64,000 nucleotides of DNA from an uncultured Adlercreutzia sp. (GTDB taxonomy: Bacteria; Actinomycetota; Coriobacteriia; Coriobacteriales; Eggerthellaceae). The notes under the pieces were generated by a model. The model ran no database searches. It was not told where the DNA came from and was given only the letters and a program-made list of their open reading frames with translations. Below, piece after piece: positions 35,403 to 43,406 of the stretch; position 1 is the stretch's first letter, and every line of letters begins with the position of its first letter. The DNA lies in NCBI GenBank assembly GCA_910589165.1, contig CAJUSP010000005.1:62001-126000 (forward strand), in the 5' to 3' direction. Both the position numbers and the translations under genes were made by a program.

Positions 35403-35536
35403 AGGCAAGCTGTCAATCAAGCGAGGGCGAAAGCTCTCCACCTGGTTCGGCGCCTTTAAGGTAGCTGATGGGTTCGCAGAATAGCTTTCTTTTGCGATGA
35501 AACCCGCCGTGCGCCCGAAAGGCCCGGCGGGTTTTT
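35403..35536 (+). ncRNA. infC-rpmI-rplT leader with attenuator hairpin
   Basis: The leader ends in an intrinsic terminator: a 9-bp stem (35501-35509 with 35525-35533), with an inner GCC/GGC pair, then TTTTT. A terminator placed upstream of infC with no gene before it is the layout of ribosomal-protein autogenous leaders (L20 leader type), where excess L20 stops transcription. The binding-site fold itself is not confirmed from sequence alone. Confidence 0.6.
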
Positions 35537-35568
35537 ATGTGTGAGAACACGACAAGGAGGTGAGCGCG

Positions 35569-36132
35569 ATAGCTGCTCAGGAGCCCCGGCTCAACGACGA
35601 GATCACCACGCGCGAGTGCCGTCTGATCGACTTCGATGGAAACCAGATGGGCGTGTACCCCACCGCCCAGGCCCAGCGAATCGCCGACGACATGAATCTC
35701 GACCTGGTGGAAATCGCCCCGAACGCCGACCCGCCCGTATGCCGCATCATGGATTACGGGAAGTTCAAGTACGACCAGGCCATCAAGGCCAAGCAGGCGC
35801 GTAAGAACCAGAACAAGATCGAGGTCAAGGAAATGAAGTTCCGGCCGAAGATCGACATCGGGGATTACACGACCAAGAAGAAGCACGTCCTGCGCTTCCT
35901 CGAGGCCGGCAACAAGGTGAAGATCACCATCATGTTCCGCGGTCGTGAGATGGCTCATCCCGAGCAGGGCCTCTCCATTCTGGAGCGCCTCGCCGACGAC
36001 CTGAAGGACGTGGCCGTCATCGAGAACCAGCCGAAGATGGAGGGCCGCAACATGCACATGCTCATCGCGCCGCTGCCCGCCCAGGCGAAGAAGAAAAAGG
36101 AAACCAAGACTGACGAAGGAAAGGACAACTAA
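35569..36132 (+). CDS. infC: Translation initiation factor IF-3, probable AUA start
   Basis: Predicted 187 residues. The N-terminal domain shows RLNDEITTRECRLID and the C-terminal domain FRPKIDIGDYTTKK. IF-3 prevents premature subunit joining and checks start codons. There is no ATG before the conserved N-terminus. A strong AAGGAGGTG (35554-35562) lies eight bases before an ATA at 35569, which fits initiation at AUA. A GTG at 35560 overlaps the ribosome-binding site itself and cannot use it. Rare start codons let IF-3 repress its own synthesis, as with AUU in Escherichia coli. Its TAA shares a base with the rpmI ATG. Confidence 0.93.
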   Translation: MAAQEPRLNDEITTRECRLIDFDGNQMGVYPTAQAQRIADDMNLDLVEIAPNADPPVCRIMDYGKFKYDQAIKAKQARKNQNKIEVKEMKFRPKIDIGDYTTKKKHVLRFLEAGNKVKITIMFRGREMAHPEQGLSILERLADDLKDVAVIENQPKMEGRNMHMLIAPLPAQAKKKKETKTDEGKDN

Positions 36133-36329
36133 TGCCCAAGATGAAGACCCATCGCGGTATGGCCAAGCGCGTCCGCAAGACCGGCACTGGCAAGCTCATG
36201 CGCGCCAAGGCGTTCAAGAGCCACATCATGACCAAGAAGAGCCAGAAGCGCAAGCGCAACTTCCGCCACGAGACTGAGATCGCTGAGGCCGACACCAAGG
36301 TCGTCAAGCGCCAGCTCGGCCTTCGCTAG
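36132..36329 (+). CDS. rpmI: 50S ribosomal protein L35
   Basis: Predicted 65 residues. MPKMKTHRGMAKRVRKTGTG is a textbook L35 opening. It overlaps the infC stop by one base (TAATG), implying translational coupling. Confidence 0.96.
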   Translation: MPKMKTHRGMAKRVRKTGTGKLMRAKAFKSHIMTKKSQKRKRNFRHETEIAEADTKVVKRQLGLR

Positions 36330-36360
36330 TTCCCTCACGTTTCCAAGGAGTGATTAAGAT

Positions 36361-36717
36361 ATGCCTCGTGTAAAGCGTTCCGTCCATGCCCGCAAGAAGC
36401 GTCGCACCGTCCTTTCCCGCGCGAAGGGCTACTATGGTGCGAAGTCCCGTTCCTACCGTGCCGCGAAGGAGCAGGTGCAGCATTCGCTTCAGTACATGTA
36501 CCGCGACCGCCGCAACAAGAAGCGCGAGATCCGTCGTCTGTGGATCACCCGCATCAACGCGGCTGCCCGTCTGAACGGCCTGTCCTACTCGGTGTTCATG
36601 AACGGCCTGAAGAAGGCCGGCGTCGAGCTCGACCGCAAGGTGCTCGCCGACATGGCCGTGAACGACGCCCCGGCTTTCGCCGCCCTGGTTGAGGTTGCGA
36701 AGAAGGCTGTTGCCTAG
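36361..36717 (+). CDS. rplT: 50S ribosomal protein L20
   Basis: Predicted 118 residues, typical. The sequence MPRVKRSVHARKKRRTVLS and later GLSYSVFMNGLKKAG are characteristic. L20 is needed early in 50S assembly and, in many bacteria, represses this operon through its leader; the leader hairpin upstream of infC fits that. Ribosome-binding site AAGGAGTG precedes the ATG. Confidence 0.96.
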   Translation: MPRVKRSVHARKKRRTVLSRAKGYYGAKSRSYRAAKEQVQHSLQYMYRDRRNKKREIRRLWITRINAAARLNGLSYSVFMNGLKKAGVELDRKVLADMAVNDAPAFAALVEVAKKAVA

Positions 36718-36750
36718 CGATTTGCGAGCGGAACCACCTCGCTGTATGGA

Positions 36751-36776
36751 AAGGAGCCCTGAGGGGCTCCTTTTTC
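36751..36776 (+). terminator. Terminator after rplT
   Basis: A 9-bp perfect stem (36751-36759 with 36764-36772), a TGAG loop, then TTTT. Confidence 0.88.
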
Positions 36777-36792
36777 GTTTGCGTCCGAATAA

Positions 36793-36817
36793 GAAAAAGA
36801 CCCCGTGTGGGGTCTTT
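36793..36817 (-). terminator. Terminator of the NifX-like gene
   Basis: A 9-bp stem (36796-36804 with 36809-36817). Read on the - strand it is followed by TTTTTCTTATT, so it serves the convergent gene ending at 36833. Confidence 0.75.
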
Positions 36818-36832
36818 CTGCGTTGGGGTTGC

Positions 36833-37240
36833 TTAGGCGCTTTGGGCTACGAGCTTGTACTCTATCTTGGCGAAGGCGTCGTCGATGTCGTCGAGGGGCT
36901 CGGCATCGAGGCTCTCGACAGTGAGGCCGTCGTCGCCCATGAGCGTGGCGTGCAAAAAGGCGTTCACCGCATCGCGGGGCGACACATCGGTCGTGGGCAC
37001 CGCCTCGATGCCGCACTCGGCCAGGGCCGTGAGGCCCTCGGGGCTGAACGTTTGGGCCAACAGCGTGGTGACGTCCATCTGCTTCAAGGTGTTTGCCCGC
37101 TCCTTGGCGGTCAGCGCCATGTTCGGCACGTTGCTGCAGCCGCAGATGACGCCCGCTTCGATGGCGTAGCAGGCAAAGCTCGTGCAGGTGGCCGCATGGG
37201 GCGCTATCTCAAGTCCGTCGCAGGCGACAGCGATTCTCAT
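36833..37240 (-). CDS. NifX/NifB-type (dinitrogenase Fe-Mo cofactor family) protein
   Basis: Predicted 135 residues. MRIAVACDGLEIAPHAATCTSF matches the start of the family, which includes NifX, NafY and the C-terminal part of NifB; small stand-alone members occur in many non-fixing anaerobes and may carry metal clusters. Unusual for the family are the several cysteines (CTSFACYAIEAGVICGCSN). No nitrogenase gene is in the window, so a role in nitrogen fixation is unlikely; iron-sulfur or molybdenum cofactor handling is a guess. It is convergent with rplT. Confidence 0.72.
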   Translation of the reverse strand: MRIAVACDGLEIAPHAATCTSFACYAIEAGVICGCSNVPNMALTAKERANTLKQMDVTTLLAQTFSPEGLTALAECGIEAVPTTDVSPRDAVNAFLHATLMGDDGLTVESLDAEPLDDIDDAFAKIEYKLVAQSA

Positions 37241-37375
37241 CCAACATTCCCTTCCCCGGTTAAAGCGTACTTACCATACCCGATGATCGCCTGATCAATT
37301 GTGGAGTACGGCAAGCGGGGGCAATGGGGAAGACGAGCGACCGCCTGCTTGGAGTGCGCTTCATCCGCGCGCCTG

Positions 37376-38836
37376 CTAGCGCCGGCCCGATTTGGAGGAG
37401 CGGCGGGCGGCCACAGCGGCGCGGTGGGCGCGCCCGGGGCGGAAGTCGCCGGAGCCGCCGCGGGCGCCATTGCCCTTCTTTGCCGTGGCCTTCGGGGCGC
37501 CTGCGGCCTTGCGGGCGCCCGCGCTCTTGGCGCCCTGCTTCTTGCGCGTGCCCCGCTGACGCGCCTCGGCGGCCTCGGCCTCGGCGCGCTCCTTCGCCTT
37601 GGCCTTGCGCTTCTCGCGCTTGGCCTGCTCGCGGGCCGCATCGGCCAGCTCCGGGTCGTGCTTGGCGTTGGCCCGGGTGGCGCGGGCGGCTGCGGCCTCG
37701 GCGGCCTCTTCCAAGTTGAAGCCCTCCACCTCAAGCTCGGGGATGTCGCGCTTGATGAGCTTGGTGATGGCGGCCAGCTCGTCTTTGTTCTCAGGGCACA
37801 CGAAGGTGACGGCGAAGCCCTCGGCGCCGGCGCGGCCCGTGCGCCCGATGCGGTGCACGTAGTCCTCGGCCTGGGTGGGCACGTCGTAGTTCACCACATA
37901 GGACACCTCGTCCACATCGATGCCGCGGGCGAGCACGTCGGTGGCCACGAGGATGTCGGTGGCACCGGAGGCGAAGTTGTCGAGCGCCCGCTTGCGCTGG
38001 TTCTGGGATCGGTCGGAATGGATGGCCTCGGCGTGGTAGCCGGCGCGCTTGAGCTTGCGGCAGGCAGCGTCGGCGCGGTGGCGCGTGCGGGCGAACACGA
38101 TGACGCGGCGCGCCCCGTACTTCTTCAGCAGCGCGGCCAGAAGGTCCGGCTTGAGCGCGTGGGGCACGTGGGCGATGTACTGCTCGACAGTGTCGGCGGT
38201 CTCGCCGCGGTGGGCTACCTGAACAATGGCCGGGTCGGAAAGCATCTTGCCCACCTGGTTCATGACCGCGTCGTCGATGGTGGCCGAGAACAGCAGGGTC
38301 TGGCGCGTGTCGGGCGTGGCCTCCACGATGCGCCGCACCGAGGGCAGAAAGCCCATGTCGAGCATGCGGTCGGCCTCGTCCAGCACGAGGATCTGCACCT
38401 GCGAGAGATCCACGGCCTTCTGGTTCATGAGGTCGATGAGGCGCCCGGGCGTGGCAATGAGCACGTCGACGCCGCGGTTCAGGCGGTCGATCTGCGGGTC
38501 GATCTTCACGCCGCCGACGACGCTGGCCACGCGCAGGCCGCGGGTGCGGGCGATGACGGCACATACCTCCTGGATTTGCATCGCCAGCTCGCGGGTGGGC
38601 GTGATGACGAGCATGGCCGGGGCCGCCTTGCGCTCGGCCCGGGCGAGCCGGTCCAGCGACGGCAGCGAGAAGGCGGCCGTCTTGCCGGTGCCGGTCTTGG
38701 CGGCGGCGATGATGTCGCGACCCTCGAGGGCGAAGGGGATGGCCTGGGCCTGGACCGGCGTGGGCTCGGTGTAGCCGAGCTTCTCCACCGCGGAAAGGGC
38801 GTTGTCGGAAAGGCCGAGGTCGGCGAAGGTAGTCAT
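37376..38836 (-). CDS. DEAD-box ATP-dependent RNA helicase
   Basis: Predicted 486 residues. Q motif GYTEPTPVQAQAIP (21-34), Walker A AAKTGTGKT (45-53), motif II DEAD (153-156), motif III SAT near 185 and motif VI HRIGRTGRAG near 330 are all intact. About residues 375-486 are a Lys/Arg/Ala-rich basic tail likely to bind RNA, as in RhlE/CshA-type helicases. The role is probably rRNA maturation or mRNA decay. It lies 24 bases downstream of the glycosyltransferase gene and is probably in its operon. The ATG (complement of 38836) is preceded by GAGAGGAAC. Confidence 0.92.
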   Translation of the reverse strand: MTTFADLGLSDNALSAVEKLGYTEPTPVQAQAIPFALEGRDIIAAAKTGTGKTAAFSLPSLDRLARAERKAAPAMLVITPTRELAMQIQEVCAVIARTRGLRVASVVGGVKIDPQIDRLNRGVDVLIATPGRLIDLMNQKAVDLSQVQILVLDEADRMLDMGFLPSVRRIVEATPDTRQTLLFSATIDDAVMNQVGKMLSDPAIVQVAHRGETADTVEQYIAHVPHALKPDLLAALLKKYGARRVIVFARTRHRADAACRKLKRAGYHAEAIHSDRSQNQRKRALDNFASGATDILVATDVLARGIDVDEVSYVVNYDVPTQAEDYVHRIGRTGRAGAEGFAVTFVCPENKDELAAITKLIKRDIPELEVEGFNLEEAAEAAAARATRANAKHDPELADAAREQAKREKRKAKAKERAEAEAAEARQRGTRKKQGAKSAGARKAAGAPKATAKKGNGARGGSGDFRPGRAHRAAVAARRSSKSGRR

Positions 38837-38860
38837 TGAGTCGTTCCTCTCGTGGAATAT

Positions 38861-40330
38861 CTAGCGGGTGTGGGCCGGCTTGCGGCCCCAGTAGAAGTGC
38901 AGGAAGTGCTTGGCACGCAGCTTCGCGTCGCGCGGGGGCTCGCGGCGAATGAGGGCGAAGGTGGCCTTCGCGATGTCGTCGGCCGCGTGGGGGCGGCGCA
39001 GAAGCGACGCGTTGATGAGCATGGCCTCGGTGGAGGCCGGGTGCCGGTTGATGTGCTGCAGGGTGCTCAGCAGCTCGCGCGGCGTGGTGGCGGCCATGGC
39101 GGCGCCGGCGGCGGTGAGCATGCGCACGTTCGCCTTCTCCTGGCCGTAGGCGCGCCCCAGAAGAATCATAGGGGCATGGGCGCACAGGCACTCGGTGACC
39201 GTGAGGCCGCCGGGCTTGCAGATGACCACGTCGGCCGCCTCCATGAGCTCGGCCATGTTGTTCACGTACCCGAGCACCTTCACGTTGGTAAGCCCGTAGT
39301 CGGCCACCTCGCGGCGCACGCGGGTCTCGTAGCCCTCGTCGGCGCCCGACACGATGACGAGCTCCATCCCCGGCAGGCGGTGCATGAAGGGGAGTATCTC
39401 GTCGAGGGCCTCGCGGAAGTGCACGTAGGGGCGCGGCAGCTTCGCCCCGGCCAGGGCGAGCACCACCTGCTTGTCGGCCGGCAGCCCGAAGGCGGCGCGG
39501 GCCTCTGCCTTGTCGTAGGCCACCGAGAAGGCCGGCGAGGCGGGGATGCCGGTGATGAGGATGCGCTCGTCGGGCACCCGGCGCGGCCGCAGGGTCTCGG
39601 CCATGTACTCGTTGGCGACGCAGAACAGGTCGGTGTGCAGGTGGGGCCACAGCCCCTCGGCCTCGTAGTCGGTGGGCACGCACAGGATGGGGAAGTGGGC
39701 GCCGGTGAGCATGCGGGCGCTCACGGCCACGTTGGCCGCGGTGATATGGGTGCACACGATGGCCGCCGGGCGCACGCGCCGCACGTATTCCACGAACTTC
39801 GGGTACATGATGCGCGCCCAGATGGTGCCGCCGCCCCACAGAAGCCGCCCGGTGAGGGTGTAGCGCCAGGTGAGGTCGTAGAAGGGGCGCGTCCAGCCGG
39901 TGAACATGGAGGCGGTGTGGTCGCCGTCGAAGACGATGCGACCGAAGTCGAGGATGTCGAGCACCTGCACCTCCGCGCGGGCCTCCAGGGAGTCGGCGCG
40001 GCCTTCCTCGCGTGCCTGCGACCCGGCGTTTTCCAGGGCCTCGGCGATAGCGTAGGCGGCCGAGCGGTGGCCCGAGCCCACCGAGGCGTGCATGACGAGC
40101 ACGGGCGGATGCTCGGCGGCCTCCTCGGCGGTCCGGCCGGGGCCTGCGAGCACCGCGTCGATGGCGGCGATGGCCTCGGAGGGGGCGGGGGAGCCGGCGG
40201 AGGCAAGGGCTGTTCCTGCGGTGGAAGATGCGGGAACCAAGGTGGTCTCAGGGGGTTGGGGGGCGGCCGGCGCGGCCGGGTCGGCGGCGCTGCCGGAATG
40301 TGCGTTGCGGTTGTCCATGGGCACCATCAT
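38861..40330 (-). CDS. Diacylglycerol glycosyltransferase-like (MGDG synthase/UgtP family)
   Basis: Predicted 489 residues from the chosen start. After a low-complexity Ala/Pro-rich N-terminus of about 85 residues, VLVMHASVGSGHRSAAYAIA matches the lipid-acceptor loop of MGDG synthases and UgtP. The C-terminal half has the GT-B nucleotide-sugar site: CKPGGLTVTECLCAHAPMIL near 400. It would glycosylate diacylglycerol to make glycolipids and anchors. The start is uncertain: Met codons lie at 40330, 40327 and 40318 and a GTG at 40345 directly follows AGGAGG. The DEAD-box gene follows it. Confidence 0.85.
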   Translation of the reverse strand: MMVPMDNRNAHSGSAADPAAPAAPQPPETTLVPASSTAGTALASAGSPAPSEAIAAIDAVLAGPGRTAEEAAEHPPVLVMHASVGSGHRSAAYAIAEALENAGSQAREEGRADSLEARAEVQVLDILDFGRIVFDGDHTASMFTGWTRPFYDLTWRYTLTGRLLWGGGTIWARIMYPKFVEYVRRVRPAAIVCTHITAANVAVSARMLTGAHFPILCVPTDYEAEGLWPHLHTDLFCVANEYMAETLRPRRVPDERILITGIPASPAFSVAYDKAEARAAFGLPADKQVVLALAGAKLPRPYVHFREALDEILPFMHRLPGMELVIVSGADEGYETRVRREVADYGLTNVKVLGYVNNMAELMEAADVVICKPGGLTVTECLCAHAPMILLGRAYGQEKANVRMLTAAGAAMAATTPRELLSTLQHINRHPASTEAMLINASLLRRPHAADDIAKATFALIRREPPRDAKLRAKHFLHFYWGRKPAHTR

Positions 40331-40451
40331 AGCGTATTTCCCCACGGCCTCCTTTCAATTCGGCGTTTTCACGGGAAACCCGTAGAGCGCGGGCCTGTTT
40401 TCGGGTACCATGACCGAGCCGGTCAGTGAGATCAGGGAGGAAGAGTTCCAT

Positions 40452-41453
40452 ATGGCCGAAATTGCAACGGTTTCCGACGCCGCCGCTACTGCCGAGGTCG
40501 TCGCCGCCGCGCGGCGCGGCGAGGGCGTGGCGGTGCTTGTGCCCTGCTACAACGAGGCCACCACCATCGGCAAGGTGGTGGACGACTTCAAACGCGCGCT
40601 GCCCCGTGCCACCGTCTACGTCTACGACAACAACTCCACCGACGGCACGGCGCGCATCGCCGCCGAGCACGGCGCGGTGGTGCGCCGCGAGAGCCGCCAG
40701 GGCAAGGGCAACGTCGTGCGCTCCATGTTCCGCGACATCGACGCCGACTACTACCTCATGGTGGACGGCGACGACACCTACCCGGCCGAGGCGGCCGGCG
40801 ACCTTATCGCCCCCATCGCCGCCGACGAGGCCGACATGACCGTGGGCGACCGGCTGTCCAACGGCTCCTACGGCCAGGAGAACGACCGCCCCTTCCACGG
40901 CTTCGGCAACAACCTCGTGCGCCGGCTCATCAAGCTCATCTACGGCTTCGCCTTCCAGGACGTCATGACCGGCTACCGCGCCTTCTCGCGGGCCTTCGTG
41001 AAGACCATGCCCGTCATGAGCTCGGGCTTCCAGATAGAGACCGAGATATCCATCTGGGCCGTGGACCGCCGCTGGCGCGTGGCCGACGTGCCCGTGGACT
41101 ACCGCGACCGCCCCGCCGGGTCGGAGAGCAAGCTCTCCACCTTCTCGGACGGCATGCTCGTGCTCGCGGCCATCGCGAGCCTGTTCCGCGACTACCGTCC
41201 CATGGCCTTCTTCGGCTGGCTCACGGTGCTGCTGGCCGTGTGCGGCCTGTGCGCGGGCGTGCCCGTCATCGGGCAGTACCTGGACACGGGCTACGTGACG
41301 AAGCTGCCGAGTGCCGTGCTCGCCGTGGCGTTCATGATCACGGCGGCTCTGTCGCTCACGGCCGGGCTCATTCTGGACACCGTGGCGAAAAGCCACCGCC
41401 GCCAGTGGGAGATGAGCGTCTACCGCGTGATGGAGGCCCAGCAGCGCCCCTAG
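40452..41453 (+). CDS. GT2 glycosyltransferase, dolichol-phosphate-mannose-synthase-like (GtrB-like)
   Basis: Predicted 333 residues. A GT-A domain spans about 20-235 with VLVPCYNEATTIGKVV near 26, YDNNSTDGTA near 57 and VDGDDTYPAEA near 103 (DxD). FQDVMTGYRAFSRAFV near 170 and GFQIETEISIWA near 193 are typical of polyprenyl-phosphate sugar transferases. Two C-terminal membrane pairs follow. It likely makes a lipid-linked sugar donor on the inner face of the membrane. The ATG at 40452 has GGGAGGAAG upstream; 14 residues more are possible from 40410. A GtrA-like flippase candidate is encoded 250 bases on. Confidence 0.87.
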   Translation: MAEIATVSDAAATAEVVAAARRGEGVAVLVPCYNEATTIGKVVDDFKRALPRATVYVYDNNSTDGTARIAAEHGAVVRRESRQGKGNVVRSMFRDIDADYYLMVDGDDTYPAEAAGDLIAPIAADEADMTVGDRLSNGSYGQENDRPFHGFGNNLVRRLIKLIYGFAFQDVMTGYRAFSRAFVKTMPVMSSGFQIETEISIWAVDRRWRVADVPVDYRDRPAGSESKLSTFSDGMLVLAAIASLFRDYRPMAFFGWLTVLLAVCGLCAGVPVIGQYLDTGYVTKLPSAVLAVAFMITAALSLTAGLILDTVAKSHRRQWEMSVYRVMEAQQRP

Positions 41454-41465
41454 GGGTGGCGGCCA

Positions 41466-41494
41466 AAGAAAAAGGGAGAACCGAAGTTCTCCCT
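41466..41494 (-). terminator. Terminator of tRNA-Glu
   Basis: A 9-bp perfect stem with CGAA loop (41473-41481 with 41486-41494); on the - strand it runs into TTTTTCTTT. It may also end the + strand glycosyltransferase transcript weakly. Confidence 0.75.
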
Positions 41495-41503
41495 GATCAT
41501 GCG

Positions 41504-41578
41504 TGGTGCCCCCAACGGGAATCGAACCCGTATTTCAGCCTTGAAAGGGCCGCGTCCTAACCGTTAGACTATGGGGAC
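41504..41578 (-). tRNA. tRNA-Glu (anticodon UUC)
   Basis: The - strand folds into a full cloverleaf: acceptor GTCCCCA/TGGGGGC, T-loop GGTTCGATTCC, and anticodon loop CTTTCAA giving UUC. The CCA end is encoded (41504-41506). Length 75 bases with CCA. Confidence 0.95.
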
Positions 41579-41701
41579 GGTTTTAAACAGCTCGCATAGT
41601 ATGGCAGAGCGCGGGCCGCTTTGCAAGGTGCGACTTCGGGAAAATTTCGCAGCGGGCCGCCGACGGCAGCGCGCATGCAAAAGGTGAACGGAAAGGCCTC
41701 C

Positions 41702-42106
41702 ATGGGAAAGCTTGTGCAGCAGTTCATGAAGTTCGGCGTCGTGGGCATTATCGCCTTCGCCATCGACTACGGCCTCATGGTGCTGCTCACCGAGGCCTTC
41801 GGCATCAACTACCTTATCAGCGCCACGGTGTCGTTCATCGTGTCGGTGGTGTTCAACTACCTGGCCTCCATGCGCTACGTGTTCACCCATAAAGAGGGCC
41901 TCTCGCGCCGGCGCGAGTTCGTCATCTTCGTCGTGCTCTCGACGGTGGGCTTAGGGCTCAACGACGCCCTCATGTGGCTCGGCACCTCGCTTCTGGGCAT
42001 CAGCTACCTTATCGTGAAAATCGGCGCCACGGCCATCGTGATGGTGTACAACTTCGTGACCCGCAAAATCTTCCTCGACGGCGACACAGGGGCCGTGCTC
42101 GAGTAG
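41702..42106 (+). CDS. GtrA-family membrane protein
   Basis: Predicted 134 residues with four membrane segments, as usual for GtrA-like proteins. The opening LVQQFMKFGVVGIIAFAIDYG and FNYLASMRYVF near 57 are family hallmarks. GtrA proteins are thought to flip polyprenyl-linked sugars made by GtrB-type transferases, such as the one encoded just upstream. I chose ATG 41702 because GGAAAGG lies upstream; an ATG at 41675 would add nine residues. Confidence 0.88.
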   Translation: MGKLVQQFMKFGVVGIIAFAIDYGLMVLLTEAFGINYLISATVSFIVSVVFNYLASMRYVFTHKEGLSRRREFVIFVVLSTVGLGLNDALMWLGTSLLGISYLIVKIGATAIVMVYNFVTRKIFLDGDTGAVLE

Positions 42107-42212
42107 GGAGCGGTTGTTAACGGGTGCGCACCAAGGCGCTGCGGTCGGTCGGGGCGTCTGCGGCTGCTCTGCTAGAATGGGGCGAACGAAGGCCCAGGCA
42201 AGGAGGCATCCC

Positions 42213-43157
42213 GTGGTACCCGCACCGGAAACCGGCAAGATCGTGCTCATCGCCAACCCCACCGCGAAAAGCGGGCGCGGGGCGGCTGCTGCCGACGAGG
42301 CGGCCCGTCTCTTGTGGTCGAAGGTGGGGGAGGAGCGCGTGGAAGTGCTCTACACCGCCCGCGCCCTCCACGCCACCGAGCTGGCCCGCGAGGTGGGGCC
42401 CGAGGTGGGCTGCGTCATCGCGCTCGGCGGCGACGGCCTCGTGAATGAGGTGGCCAACGGCCTCATGGAGCGCGCTGCCGACGATCGGCCGGCCCTGGCC
42501 GTCATCCCCGTGGGGTCCGGCAACGATTACGCGGCCACCCTCGGCATGGCCTACCAGGTGCCCGCCGCCGTCCACGAGATTCTCCGCTTCAACACCGCCC
42601 GGGCCGACGTCGGCCGTGTGAACGGCCGCTACTTCGTGGAGACGCTCTCCTTCGGCATCGACGCCGCCATTGCGCTCGGCACGGTGGAGCTGCGCAAGAA
42701 GTCGGGCCGCGCGGGCACGGCGCTCTACCTGGAAAGCGCCGTCGACCAGCTGTTTCACCACCTGAGCACCTACCAGTTCACACTCGATATCCTGCGGGCG
42801 CCCGAGGGGCTGCCGCCGCGCAAGGTTACCGCCGAGGCCTACCTGCTGGCGGCCCAGATCGGGCCCACCTACGGCGGCCATTTCCGCATCACGCCCGAGG
42901 CCTCCATCGACGACGGGCTGCTAGATCTGTGCTGGGCCACACCCAAGCTCGCCCCCCTGCGGGCCCTTGCCATCCTGCTGCGCGCCCGGGCCGGCAAGCA
43001 CGTCGGCAACGACCATATCCACTTCGCTCAGGCCGCCCGCGTCCAAATCGACTTCGATCGCGAGCCTCCCGCGCAGGTCGACGGAGAGAAGATCGAGGGC
43101 ACCCGCTTCCTCGTCGAGTGCGTCCCCGACGCCCTCACGGTCGTCCTGGGGAAGTAG
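42213..43157 (+). CDS. Diacylglycerol kinase-family lipid kinase
   Basis: Predicted 314 residues, typical of DgkB/YegS-like kinases. IANPTAKSGRG near 13 begins the catalytic domain; VIALGGDGLVNEVANGLM near 70 is the nucleotide-binding GGDGT-type motif (with Leu for Thr), and VIPVGSGNDYAATLG near 100 is the second motif. It phosphorylates diacylglycerol or a related lipid. The GTG at 42213 has AAGGAGG seven bases upstream, favoured over a 33-residue extension from 42114. A TAGAAT -10-like box is at 42173-42178. Confidence 0.9.
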   Translation: MVPAPETGKIVLIANPTAKSGRGAAAADEAARLLWSKVGEERVEVLYTARALHATELAREVGPEVGCVIALGGDGLVNEVANGLMERAADDRPALAVIPVGSGNDYAATLGMAYQVPAAVHEILRFNTARADVGRVNGRYFVETLSFGIDAAIALGTVELRKKSGRAGTALYLESAVDQLFHHLSTYQFTLDILRAPEGLPPRKVTAEAYLLAAQIGPTYGGHFRITPEASIDDGLLDLCWATPKLAPLRALAILLRARAGKHVGNDHIHFAQAARVQIDFDREPPAQVDGEKIEGTRFLVECVPDALTVVLGK

Positions 43158-43236
43158 CGCGCGGCTGGAGCTGTTTCCGCCGCTTCCGTCTGTGGGGAGT
43201 TTCCAGGTTTTGCCGCACCGCGCACCTCGGTTGCTC

Positions 43237-43242
43237 TATAAT
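43237..43242 (+). promoter_or_regulatory. -10 box of tRNA-Arg
   Basis: A perfect TATAAT 33 bases before the tRNA; the -35 region is poor. Confidence 0.5.
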
Positions 43243-43275
43243 AGCCCGGCACCCCGCACCGGGGCGCAGACACGG

Positions 43276-43351
43276 GCCCTCGTAGCTCAGGGGATAGAGC
43301 ACTTGCCTCCGGAGCAAGGTGCCGCAGGTTCGAATCCTGTCGAGGGCACCA
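43276..43351 (+). tRNA. tRNA-Arg (anticodon CCG)
   Basis: A complete cloverleaf: acceptor GCCCTCG/CGAGGGC, D-arm AGCTCAGGGGATAGAGC, anticodon loop CTCCGGA giving CCG, T-arm AGGTTCGAATCCT. CCA is encoded (43349-43351). Length 76 bases. Confidence 0.95.
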
Positions 43352-43406
43352 TCGACCGTTTCGGGCGGGCCGCCAGGGTCCGCCTTTTTTCATGGAAGGC
43401 GAACCT

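Noticed and set aside
36833..37240. Evidence for nitrogen fixation from the NifX-like gene
   Set aside because: Stand-alone small members of this family are common in non-fixing anaerobes and no nif structural gene is in the window.
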